Part shown: piece by piece, positions 7,692-15,748 of the stretch
Numbering within the stretch: the first letter of the stretch is position 1
Layout: each line of letters starts with the position of its first letter
Assembly (NCBI GenBank): GCA_029260765.1
Contig: JAJDCP010000049.1
Location: forward strand, 1 to 64,000
Length of the DNA stretch: 64,000 nt
Direction: 5' to 3'
From: Planctomycetota bacterium
GTDB lineage: Bacteria; Planctomycetota; J058; JAJDCP01
Translations under genes and position numbers: made by a program
The notes under the pieces: generated by a model
Databases searched by the model: none
What the model was told of the DNA's origin: nothing
Seen by the model: the letters and a program-made list of their open reading frames with translations, nothing else

Positions 7692-9425
7692 TCACGAAGG
7701 GGTCTTGGCCGCCTGGCTTCCGAGCGCGTTCTTTCCTCGCCGCATGGCCCAGTAGGCGGTGGTGAAGTAGGTGATCGTGCAGATGAATCCGTAGCGATAG
7801 AACCGCGCCCTGTTGACCTCGTAGGCATCGATGTCGGGGCTGCCCCACATCACGACCCCTGCGAGGATCAAGGTGATCGCCAGGCTGCTGAAGGCGATCA
7901 CGCGCAGCAGCCGCGAGAGGGCCGAGCGGTCCGGGGCCGGAGCCGGCTCTCGGGCGGCCTGCTCCGCCTGGAAGGCCTCGACCCGCTCGTTGAAGGCCTG
8001 TTCCGCCGCCTCCTCCTCCGGGTAGTCCGCCTTCGCGCCATAACGCGTGGCGAGCACGGTGTAGAGCACGGCGGTGAAGAACCAGGTCGGAATGAAGAGG
8101 TAGTAGAACGTCATCACGTCGAGGGCGTTCAGCCCGAAGCCGAAGGCGAGACCGGCGAACCAGGAGGCGATGGCGGGGGTGCTGTGGGTCAGCTTGCAGT
8201 ACCTCGCCCAGTAGCGGGTCAGGCCGATACGTGGAAAGACCACGTGCTCGGTGAACACGATCGCCCCCACCGGCACCACCAGCAGGCCGGCGTAGGTCAG
8301 CATCGGCAGCATCTTGCCGAAGACGAAGGGGAAGCAAGCGATGATGACCGTCACGACGCCGACCACCATGGTGGTCTTCCGACGGGAGTGCTGGGGGAAG
8401 ATTGCCTGGGCGGCCAGACCCGCGCGATAGAGATTGGCGTTGGCGGTCGTCCATCCGGCGATGAGCACGATGACGAAACCGGAGAGGCCGAGGGCGTGGT
8501 AGGCCACATCCCCGGGGTCGAGGTCGATGATGCGCTTGTCGAGCAGCACGGCGGCGCCGGCGCCCATGATGCCGGCGGCGATCCAGGCGATGTAGTGGCC
8601 GAAGAGCATGCCCGAGCTGGTGCAGAGCCCGTAGGCCCTCTTCTTGGCATAACGCAGGAGGGCCATGTCGATCAGACCGACGTGGGTGATCGTGTTGGCG
8701 GCCCAGGCGAAACCGATCACCACCAGCAGACCGACCCCCGGCTCGCCGTGGGCATCGACCCCCGTCCATATCGAGCTGTCGCCTATGGTCAGGAAGTCCT
8801 TGAAGCCGGCGAGGGTGGTCTTACCCAGCACCGCCTCGGCCAGGGCCGGCAGCAGCGCCAGGGCTCCGCTGATGAACATGACCACCAGCCAGGGGGCGCA
8901 GATGCCCGAGAAGTCCGAGACCGCGTTGAAACCGTACATGGCGACGAAGACGACGATGAACCCGACGCCCAGCACGACCAGCACGAACCAGGGGTTGGTC
9001 GGATACCACATCAGCTGCGCCGGTATGTCGAAGAGGAAGCGTACCGCCGTCGCCGAGACGGTGATCATCGCCGCTGAGATCACCGTGAAGATGATGACGT
9101 TCGCCCAGTTGTACAGGGTCGTCATCTTGTCGCCGGCGATCTTGTTCAGGTAGGTGTAGAGGCTCATGCGCGTGTCGCAGGCGATCGGCGAGGTGATCAG
9201 CGTCCAACTCAAGATCGCCAGGACGTTTCCGATGAGCAGGCCCAGGAGGATGTCCTCGGTCTTGGCGCCCAGGGAGACGAAGGTGGCGCCGATCACGAAC
9301 TCGGTCGCGGCGACGTGCTCGCCGGCGTACAGACCGAGAAAGTGGGACCAGCTGTGCAGCTTGTGCTTGGCGATGGGCAACTGCTCCGGGCTGACGTTCT
9401 CCAAGGCTTCGAAACGTGCGTCCAT
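7692..9425 (-). CDS. NCS1-like (purine/cytosine permease-type) transporter
   Basis: The 577-aa integral membrane protein has about 12 hydrophobic segments. The early part (GATFVSLGAKTEDILLGLLIGN) and the spacing of helices resemble the nucleobase:cation symporter-1 family. A charged cytoplasmic loop rich in Glu/Ala (near residues 468-505) precedes two final helices. The ATG at 9425 is preceded by GGAGG at 8 nt. It lies between a PfkB kinase (15 bp) and a mannitol dehydrogenase (26 bp), so the natural inference is that it imports the polyol those enzymes use. That would be unusual for NCS1 transporters, which are best known for nucleobases, hydantoins and vitamins. Confidence 0.75.
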   Translation of the reverse strand: MDARFEALENVSPEQLPIAKHKLHSWSHFLGLYAGEHVAATEFVIGATFVSLGAKTEDILLGLLIGNVLAILSWTLITSPIACDTRMSLYTYLNKIAGDKMTTLYNWANVIIFTVISAAMITVSATAVRFLFDIPAQLMWYPTNPWFVLVVLGVGFIVVFVAMYGFNAVSDFSGICAPWLVVMFISGALALLPALAEAVLGKTTLAGFKDFLTIGDSSIWTGVDAHGEPGVGLLVVIGFAWAANTITHVGLIDMALLRYAKKRAYGLCTSSGMLFGHYIAWIAAGIMGAGAAVLLDKRIIDLDPGDVAYHALGLSGFVIVLIAGWTTANANLYRAGLAAQAIFPQHSRRKTTMVVGVVTVIIACFPFVFGKMLPMLTYAGLLVVPVGAIVFTEHVVFPRIGLTRYWARYCKLTHSTPAIASWFAGLAFGFGLNALDVMTFYYLFIPTWFFTAVLYTVLATRYGAKADYPEEEAAEQAFNERVEAFQAEQAAREPAPAPDRSALSRLLRVIAFSSLAITLILAGVVMWGSPDIDAYEVNRARFYRYGFICTITYFTTAYWAMRRGKNALGSQAAKTPS

Positions 9426-9440
9426 GACACGTTCCTCCTC

Positions 9441-10342
9441 TCATTTGTCAGGGTTGTCGTAGTGGACCAGACGCTCGGGTAGCAGCGGCGTCGCTCCCTG
9501 TTGCGAACAGACGAAGGTCGCCACCTCGTTGGCAAAGCGGTTCACCTTCGGCAAGGCCCATCCGCGCAGCAACCCCACGCAGAGCGCCGCGGTGAACGAA
9601 TCCCCGGCGCCCACGGAGTCGATGGCTGGCCCCTCCAGACCGGGGCAGTCGTCCCGCACCCCCTCCCCCAGCAGCAAGCTGCCGTCGGGGCCGCGCGTGA
9701 AGGCGATCAGCCGCAGGTCGAAGCGCTCGCGCAGTTGGCCGAGCAGACCGTCGGTGTCGGAGCCGGTCAGACTGAACAGCTCGGCCAGCACCGGCAGCTC
9801 TTCGTCGTTCAGCTTGAGGAGGGTCGCCAGCTCCAGCGACTCCTCGATCACGCGCTTCGAGAAGTAGGCCTGACGCAGGTTGACGTCGAAGATGCGCAGC
9901 GCGGTGTCGGGAACGCAGCCGAGGAAACGCCGGATCGTGCGCCGCGACTCACCGGACCGCTGCGACAGCGAGCCGAAGCACAGCGCGTCGAGCTCGGCCG
10001 CCAGGGCCAGCATCGCATCGGTGCAGGGGATGTGATCCCATGCGACATCCTCGTGGATGGTGTAGGTCGGCTTGCCGGCCTCGAGGACGACCTCGACCGT
10101 TCCGGTCGGGTGGGAAGCGGCCTCGACGACGTATCGGGTGTCGATGCCCTGCTCGGCCAGCACCTGACGCAGCCGCCTGCCGAGAGGATCGGCGCCGACG
10201 CAGCTGATCGGCCAGGCCCGCATCCCCCATCGCTGGCAGTGGCAGGCGAAGTTGGCCGGTGCCCCCCCCCGGGATGCTGATGGGTGGGAAAGACATCCCA
10301 GAGCAGCTCACCGATGCCAGCGATGCGAAAATCCGCGCTCAT
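9441..10342 (-). CDS. PfkB-family sugar kinase (fructokinase-like), frameshifted at a G9 tract
   Basis: ATP-dependent kinase expected to phosphorylate fructose released by the dehydrogenase. The N-terminus from the ATG at 10342 (MSADFRIAGIGELLWDVFPT) and the rest, from about codon 30 (FACHCQRWGMRAWPISCVGA), are in different frames. The break is at a run of nine G on the coding strand (9 C at 10262-10270). With ten or seven G the frames join into a ~300-aa protein with the PfkB motif GGxPANF. The C-terminal signature DSVGAGDSFTAALC is intact. This could be a sequencing error, a real null allele or a slippery phase-variable tract. It is the first gene of the polyol operon. Confidence 0.8.
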
Positions 10343-10839
10343 GTCCGTCTCCGTTCGTCTGGACGGGTTCTCGATGCGTCTTCCAGCCCACAATCGTCTC
10401 CAACACCAACCGAGGTAGATGTTGGCATCGGGTTCTTGCTCGCGTTTGTTCCACTTCCTCGCCATGGGCTGCGCGCCGAACGCTCGGGGAAGGGCGCCGC
10501 CCGGTTGGTTTGCGCAGGGATAGGGGATCGGGAAATCCACCCTCCGAACGCCATATTGCTGGGTTACCCGACTTCCGCGAAGGAGTCAAGCTCCACACGT
10601 TCCGGTTGACGCGGCCTCGAGAGTCCGGTCTCTCCATCTGCGGACCTTAGGGGCTTCTGCACCACAAGCTCAGGCACAGCGCCTCCCTGCCCTCACGATC
10701 AGGGGGGCCGGACGGACTGTCCTCAAGGCACTCGAGCAGCTTGTCTGCCTCGGCCTCCAGCCCGGACTTGGCGGCCAAGCCCGCCGCAATCCGTTGGTCT
10801 GCAGGCGCTTGGTAGCAAAATGGACGTGAAGTCGTCGGC
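10343..10839. other. Non-coding stretch upstream of the polyol operon
   Basis: About 500 bp without a convincing gene; the overlapping short ORFs on both strands have no recognisable features. It should hold the promoter of the pfkB-permease-dehydrogenase operon (leftward) and the left end of the transposase remnant (rightward). I see no clear promoter or operator. Confidence 0.5.
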
Positions 10840-11147
10840 ATGTACGTCCACACGATCCCGAATCGCAAGTCCCGGCCGGCAATCCTCATTCGTGAGGCCT
10901 ACCGCGAGAACGGGAAGGTCAAGAGCCGCACCATCGCCAGTGTCTCCGACTGGCCCGAGGCTGAGGTCGAGGCGCTGCGCCTCGCGCTCAAGGGCGAGTC
11001 TCTGGTCCCCACCGAGGGGGGCGTGTCCATCAAAAAGAGCCCCCACGGCCACGTCGCTGCGGCCCTGGGCGTCCTCAAGCAGCTCTCCGTCGACCGGATG
11101 ATGCACCCGAGTCGCTCACGCGAGCGGAGCCTGGTCGTCGCTCTGAT
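10840..11147 (+). pseudogene. IS1634-type transposase, N-terminal fragment
   Basis: The first ~103 codons (MYVHTIPNRKSRPAILIREA, then a segment around WPEAEVEALRLALKGE) resemble the N-terminus of IS1634/IS4-superfamily transposases. The DDE catalytic domain is missing. The frame runs straight into the duplicated tail of DUF1501 (GQLATIFPNLSNFS...), making a chimeric ORF that stops at 11220. The remnant marks the right junction of the inserted segment and suggests transposase-linked rearrangement. Confidence 0.75.
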
Positions 11148-11418
11148 CGGGCAGCTGGCGACGATCTTCCCCAACCTGAGCAACTTCAGCACACCCGACC
11201 TGGGCTTCATGCTTCCTTGATGGCGGGGGTTTCGCTGGGCGGGGTGTGGACAAAGAGCAGCTCCGAGCGGGTCCAGTTGATGCCGACGACGCTGGCGTTG
11301 GGCACGAAGCGCGGCTGCCCGAGCTCGGCCAGCAAGGTCCGCAGCACCCCGCCGTGGGTGAAGAGTAGATGGCAGCCGGCGCCGAGCTGCTCGATGAATG
11401 CCAGGACGCGCGCGCGGA
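11148..11418. repeat. Direct repeat flanking inserted segment, right copy
   Basis: Counterpart of 4037-4315. Here it holds the last codons of DUF1501 (fused to a transposase fragment) and the 3' part of the intact histidine phosphatase. The two copies bracket 6.8 kb (4316-11147). Ancestrally, DUF1501 and the phosphatase were probably convergent neighbours. Confidence 0.85.
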
Positions 11419-11767
11419 CCTGGGCGAAGGGCTCGCCGCCGGGGGGAGTGAAGCTCTCGAAGGCCAGGATCTTCCGGGTCTCTTCCTCGCTCAGCTCCTT
11501 CCAGCAGCGCCCTTCGTAACTACCGAAGTCCATTTCCCGCAGCCGCCGGTCGGTCGGGCAGCTGCCCCAGGCCAGCGATGCGGTCTCCTGGGCGCGGCGC
11601 AGGTCTGAGCTCCAGACCGACGTGTAGTCGCCCGTGACGTGAGGTTTCACAGCCTGTGCCTGGGCGCGGCCTTTGGCGGTCAGCGGCACGTCATGCCAGC
11701 CCGACAGCCGATGCTCGACATTCGACGCGCTCTCTCCGTGGCGGACCGCGTGCAGGATGACTTCCAT
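11207..11767 (-). CDS. Histidine phosphatase family protein (phosphoglycerate mutase-like)
   Basis: Cytoplasmic phosphatase or mutase of the RHG branch. The 186-aa product has the N-terminal catalytic motif VRHGES (near residue 8), a second arginine in SSDLRRAQETA, the acidic segment REMDFGSYEG, and the C-terminal histidine in LLFTHGGVLRTLLAE. Size and motifs fit the small bacterial phosphatases related to CobC/GpmB; the substrate is not predictable. Its 3' end overlaps the chimeric transposase/DUF1501 ORF tail-to-tail by 14 bp and is duplicated at 4096-4315. This copy is intact. Confidence 0.85.
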   Translation of the reverse strand: MEVILHAVRHGESASNVEHRLSGWHDVPLTAKGRAQAQAVKPHVTGDYTSVWSSDLRRAQETASLAWGSCPTDRRLREMDFGSYEGRCWKELSEEETRKILAFESFTPPGGEPFAQVRARVLAFIEQLGAGCHLLFTHGGVLRTLLAELGQPRFVPNASVVGINWTRSELLFVHTPPSETPAIKEA

Positions 11768-12073
11768 GGCTGGTGCTTCTCCGCGACCTGGCTAGGGCCC
11801 TCTTTTCCGCAAAGCCTACAGCCCAGGCCGCGAGTCGCAAGAGATGATCACACCAGTTCGCGTCCTCCGTCAGCTCGGCGAGGTCGTACGCGGCCGCATT
11901 GTCAGCGCAACCTGTCGGGGCTGGTCAAAAGCTGGCGCCAGGCGAGATGGCTTTGTATTGTCTTGAATTCGGTTGGGATTCTCCCGTCACAAAAAGCAGA
12001 TCGAAGTCCCGGGCGCTTTCATGGACTGCCTGATGACAAGGCATGAGCGACCCACATTCCAGGAGTGTTATTG

Positions 12074-12694
12074 ATGTTGAAGAGACTCTTCGTCCTTCTT
12101 GCGTGTGCAGCGTCGTTGGTCCTCGCCCAAGAGACCGAACGGGTTGTTGGATCCAGTCTAGTTACCGAAGACGGGGACCTGCAGGCCCTGTTCGTCGAGT
12201 TGCTGCCACAGACTTTCGACCAGGCTGAGGTCGATCTCTTTGCCGCCAGCCTTGAGCCGATCGAAAAGTGGGCCAAGACCAATGGTGAGGCCTGGAACTC
12301 GATCGAGGAGTCCGAGACTCCCCTGCCCTCGATCTATGCCCTCGGCGTGTGGGCCGAGATCGACCTGTCCGCACCTGAGTTTGTCGCTCTGTTGATCAAG
12401 CTCTCGGGCGCCAAAGAGGTTGCCAGCGGCAGCATGAACGCCGAAGAGATGAAGCAGATGGTCGCATTCTTCGAGTCGATGGCCAACGACGAGACGATGC
12501 CCGCTGAAGACCGCAAAGACGCGCAGGCCCAGGTCGATTCCGCCAAGAAGATGGTCGCGGCCGTCGAGTCGTATCCCGCGGGCAACCTCGAGGTGTACAA
12601 GGCCAACCAGGAGAAGATCGACGGGGCTCTCGAGCGCTTCGAACAGATCGGTGAGGACGAGCCCCAGGCACCGAAGGAAGACGGCGGCAACTGA
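12074..12694 (+). CDS. Exported helical protein of unknown function
   Basis: The ATG at 12074 is chosen because AGGAG lies 8 nt upstream; the frame also opens at a GTG 9 nt earlier. The 206-aa product has a clear signal peptide (MLKRLFVLLACAASLVLAQE), then a mostly helical acidic domain rich in Glu, Ala and Met with no cysteines, ending in a Pro/Glu tail. I do not recognise a family. The 300 bp upstream (11768-12073) hold no other gene. A strong terminator hairpin follows at 12717, so it is probably monocistronic. Confidence 0.75.
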   Translation: MLKRLFVLLACAASLVLAQETERVVGSSLVTEDGDLQALFVELLPQTFDQAEVDLFAASLEPIEKWAKTNGEAWNSIEESETPLPSIYALGVWAEIDLSAPEFVALLIKLSGAKEVASGSMNAEEMKQMVAFFESMANDETMPAEDRKDAQAQVDSAKKMVAAVESYPAGNLEVYKANQEKIDGALERFEQIGEDEPQAPKEDGGN

Positions 12695-12716
12695 GTCTTA
12701 GTGTCGACAGAATCAC

Positions 12717-12753
12717 ACGCGAGCAGGGCCCGGGCCCGCTCGCGTTTGTGTTT
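12717..12753 (+). terminator. Rho-independent terminator
   Basis: Stem ACGCGAGC(a)GGGCCC pairs with GGGCCCGCTCGCGT, 14 bp with one bulge and an essentially closed loop, followed by TTGTGTTT. It lies 22 bp after the stop of the exported protein gene. The T-rich side is on the + strand, so it serves that gene rather than the convergent kinase. Confidence 0.75.
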
Positions 12754-12774
12754 GGCTGAGCGCCGACGCACGCG

Positions 12775-15540
12775 TCAGCGCGCAGCGCGCACCGGCCGCA
12801 GTCCGAGGTTGTTGTCACCCAGCGCGGGCAGCAGGTTGTTGCGGTAGGCGTGGCGCGCGAACTCCGCAGCCTCGGTGAAGCTGGCGCCGCGGATCACGCG
12901 GCCGGAGCCTTCTGTTCCGTCGTAGGAATCGAGGCACCACTCCCAGACGTTGCCCATCGTGTCGTGCAACCCGAAGGCGTTCGGAGCGAAACGCCCGACC
13001 GCGGCTGTGTAGCGCCAGCCGTCGACCTGCTCGCCGCTCAGGTTCGCCGCGGCCAGCGCCTGGCGTTCGTCATCGCCTGTGTACCAGCGGCTCGTCGTCC
13101 CGGCGCGGGCCGCTCTTTCCCACTGCGTCTCACTGGGCAGGCTCAGGGCGAATTGTCCCAGCAGCTGCGTGCACGCATTCCAGCTCACACTCTCAACAGG
13201 ATGCAGCGCAGAGAAGAAGTCGACGCCGAAGCGTTCATTGACCCACCAGGCAGGGTTCTCCCCGTCCATGCGCTGCCACTGCCCTTGCGTCATCTCGAGC
13301 TTGGAGATGAAGAATGGCGGCACAGCGACCGTCCGCACCGGGCCTTCGTCGCTGTACTGCGGATAGCGCTCAGAGCCCATCGCAAACGAGCCGCCGGGAA
13401 TCAGCACGAAGATCAGGCCCGTCGCCTCGCTGAGCTGCAGGCTTCCGTCCTGCGTGCGCACGGGCGGCTCGCCACTCCAGCGATGCCAGAACTCCCACAG
13501 GCCCGAGCCCGGATCGCGGCCGATCGGCAGCAAGTCGCCCTGCGGCGCGATCTGCAGGCCCTGGTATTGCGGGCAGAGCGCCGTGTCGGCGAGCGAGCGG
13601 AGCGCCTCCCGCCAGAGCGCGGCATCCCGCGCTCGGGTCGTGTCCGCGAGTGCCCAGCAGACGAGCAGCTCATCCCGCTGTGCGCGCAACACTTGCAGCC
13701 AGGGCAACAGCTCGAGGAGGCTGGCACGTTGCACGGTGCTGCGCGGATCTTCGCCCTCGGCAGGAGCGCCCAGCCTGGCGAGGGTCTGCTCGTGGCGGAC
13801 GAGGCGGGAGAGCAAGGTGTCGGCCTGGGCCACGAAGGCGCCGACCTGCTTGGGGTCGCGCCGCGCCGCGCCGAGCAGGTCCGCCATCACCGGGCGCATG
13901 GCCAGGTCGGCCAGGCGGTGGTAGTCGGCCTCCTTTTCCTGCCGAAGACCCTCAGAGACGCCGAGGGCGGCTCGGGCCTCGAGCGTGCGGTCCCAGGCGA
14001 TGCGCGCCAACACCGTCATCCCGGCGGCGGTCAGGCACAGCAGCAACACCAGCGTCGCCTTGAGTGGGTTCCTGCGGCAGAACTTGAGCGCGCGGCCCAG
14101 ATGCCCCAGCGGCAGGGCCTGCACGGGTCGACCCTCGAGGTAGGCCTGGACTTCGCCGGCCAGCTCGGCGGCGCTGGCGTACCGGTCCTCGGGCGAGCGC
14201 GCCAGCGCCTGCAGGCAGACGGCCTCGAGCTCTCGGGCGGTCGTGCTCTCGAGCGTGCGCGGGGGCGGCGGCTCGACGGTCAGCAGCCGGGTCACGATCT
14301 CGACAGGGGTCCGGCCGCCGTACGGGGCGTTGCCGGTCAACAGGTGGTAGAGAACGGCGCCCAACGCATAGATGTCTGCCCGCGGCGTGGCCTTGGCAGT
14401 CTCTGGGGCTGCCTGCTCCGGAGCCATATAGCCCGGGGTCCCGAGCAGGGCACCGCATTGGGTTTCGGCATGGCCGCTGGCGAGCGGGGCTTCGGCTTGA
14501 GGCGCGCGCGGCGCGCTGGCGTCGGCCGCCAGCACCTTGACCAGACCCCAATCCATGACCTGCACCTCGCCGTAGCGGCCGACCATGATGTTCTGGGGCT
14601 TGAGGTCGCGGTGCACGACGCCGCGTTCGTGGGCATAGTGGACGATCCGGCAGACCTCGACGAAGATCTCGAGCAGACGGAAGCGGCTGAAGTCGGCGCA
14701 GATTGCAGCATCGTGGGCGCGCAGATCGCGCACAACCTGGCTCAGCGTGCGTCCCTGCACCAACTTCATGGTGAAAAACAGCCGTCCAGCCGCGTCGCGA
14801 CCCACTTCATGGACGGAGACGATGCCGGGGTGCTGCAGTTGACTCGTCGTCCGGGCTTCGTCGATGAAGCGGGCGATGTGCTCGCGGGTGGTCCGTGCTC
14901 CCAGGTTCAAGACCTTCATCGCCACATCACGTTGGAGATTCTGGTCGAAGGCGCGGTAGACCACGCCCATCCCCCCGCGGCCCAGCTCTTCGCCGATCAC
15001 GTAGCGCTCGGCCGCCGACAGCTGGGAGGGCAGCCCGCACCCTTCCTGCTCGTCCCCCTGCCCGGGCAGCGGAGTGTCGCGCAGCGTGGCGGCCGCGTCA
15101 GCGTCGGGCTCTAGCGCGCCGGTGCCTGGCTCGGTCGGCACATCCCGCATCAGGTCCAGCTCGGTCGCGTCGTGTGCCATCTGCCAGGGGGGCGCAGGCG
15201 GGTCTGCAGGAACGCCCAGGGGATGCGCTGGACCGGGCAGGGTCGGGGCCTCGCAGGGGGCCACGCCGCCGACATGCAGGGGACCGTCGCTGCGCGGCGG
15301 ATCGAGGGCCGTGAAGGTCGCGACCTCCCTGGCGGGCCCACGGCCTGGGGGCGTGGGAAGAGCATCGGCCGTAGGGACGAAGGTCGGGGCGTCGCAGGGC
15401 AGCACCTCGTCATCCGTCTGGGCAGGGCCCAGGGGGGGTCGTACCAAGCCTTGCGAGGCGCCGGGGTGTGCAGCAGCCAACGAGGCTGACGTGTCTGCTT
15501 CCCGGCTTGGATCGGGCTCGCCCGTGTCTTCAGTAGCCAT
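12775..15540 (-). CDS. Transmembrane Ser/Thr protein kinase with C-terminal FGE-sulfatase-like domain
   Basis: The 921-aa product begins with ~180 Pro/Asp-rich residues. A PknB-type kinase domain follows: glycine loop GEELGRGGMGVVY (184-195), Lys209, HRDLKPQN with Asp312, DWG at 330-332 in place of DFG, and GTPGYMAPE near 368. A single membrane segment (near 494-512) precedes a helical stretch and a C-terminal formylglycine-generating-enzyme/sulfatase-modifying domain (IPGGSFAMGSE, LPSETQWERAARAGT, GNVWEWCLDSYDG, RVIRGASF). In such proteins this domain is usually a sensor or ligand-binding module. The kinase should face the cytoplasm and the FGE-like domain the periplasm. DWG is common in Planctomycetota-type kinases. 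Catalytic residues are intact. The 3' end converges on the exported-protein gene. Confidence 0.9.
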   Translation of the reverse strand: MATEDTGEPDPSREADTSASLAAAHPGASQGLVRPPLGPAQTDDEVLPCDAPTFVPTADALPTPPGRGPAREVATFTALDPPRSDGPLHVGGVAPCEAPTLPGPAHPLGVPADPPAPPWQMAHDATELDLMRDVPTEPGTGALEPDADAAATLRDTPLPGQGDEQEGCGLPSQLSAAERYVIGEELGRGGMGVVYRAFDQNLQRDVAMKVLNLGARTTREHIARFIDEARTTSQLQHPGIVSVHEVGRDAAGRLFFTMKLVQGRTLSQVVRDLRAHDAAICADFSRFRLLEIFVEVCRIVHYAHERGVVHRDLKPQNIMVGRYGEVQVMDWGLVKVLAADASAPRAPQAEAPLASGHAETQCGALLGTPGYMAPEQAAPETAKATPRADIYALGAVLYHLLTGNAPYGGRTPVEIVTRLLTVEPPPPRTLESTTARELEAVCLQALARSPEDRYASAAELAGEVQAYLEGRPVQALPLGHLGRALKFCRRNPLKATLVLLLCLTAAGMTVLARIAWDRTLEARAALGVSEGLRQEKEADYHRLADLAMRPVMADLLGAARRDPKQVGAFVAQADTLLSRLVRHEQTLARLGAPAEGEDPRSTVQRASLLELLPWLQVLRAQRDELLVCWALADTTRARDAALWREALRSLADTALCPQYQGLQIAPQGDLLPIGRDPGSGLWEFWHRWSGEPPVRTQDGSLQLSEATGLIFVLIPGGSFAMGSERYPQYSDEGPVRTVAVPPFFISKLEMTQGQWQRMDGENPAWWVNERFGVDFFSALHPVESVSWNACTQLLGQFALSLPSETQWERAARAGTTSRWYTGDDERQALAAANLSGEQVDGWRYTAAVGRFAPNAFGLHDTMGNVWEWCLDSYDGTEGSGRVIRGASFTEAAEFARHAYRNNLLPALGDNNLGLRPVRAAR

Positions 15541-15748
15541 GGCGCTCTTGAGCTTGGTGTGTGTCTATTGTAGCGCTGTCCACCAGGGTTGTCCCGCAGC
15601 TGGCTTCAATCTCAACATCGGGCACAGACGCCGACTGTCTCAAGCCACCGGACCGAAATGCTCCCCCCAGACTGGACTCAGATCCTGTCCTTGCTCGAGC
15701 AGCTTCTGCTCCTCTGCGTCTTCGAGGCGGTTGCAGACAAGGGCTGCA

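Noticed and set aside
7692..8769. Upstream extension of the mannitol dehydrogenase frame to 869 codons
   Set aside because: The added part is the permease gene read in another frame. The ATG at 7665 has a ribosome site and begins the conserved enzyme.
10840..11220. 126-codon ORF as a genuine gene
   Set aside because: It is a chimera of a transposase N-terminus and the duplicated tail of DUF1501, so it is annotated as a fragment.
12850..15114. 754-codon forward ORF over the FGE-kinase
   Set aside because: The opposite strand encodes intact kinase and FGE motifs; the forward translation has no recognisable domain and an extreme Arg/Gln content.
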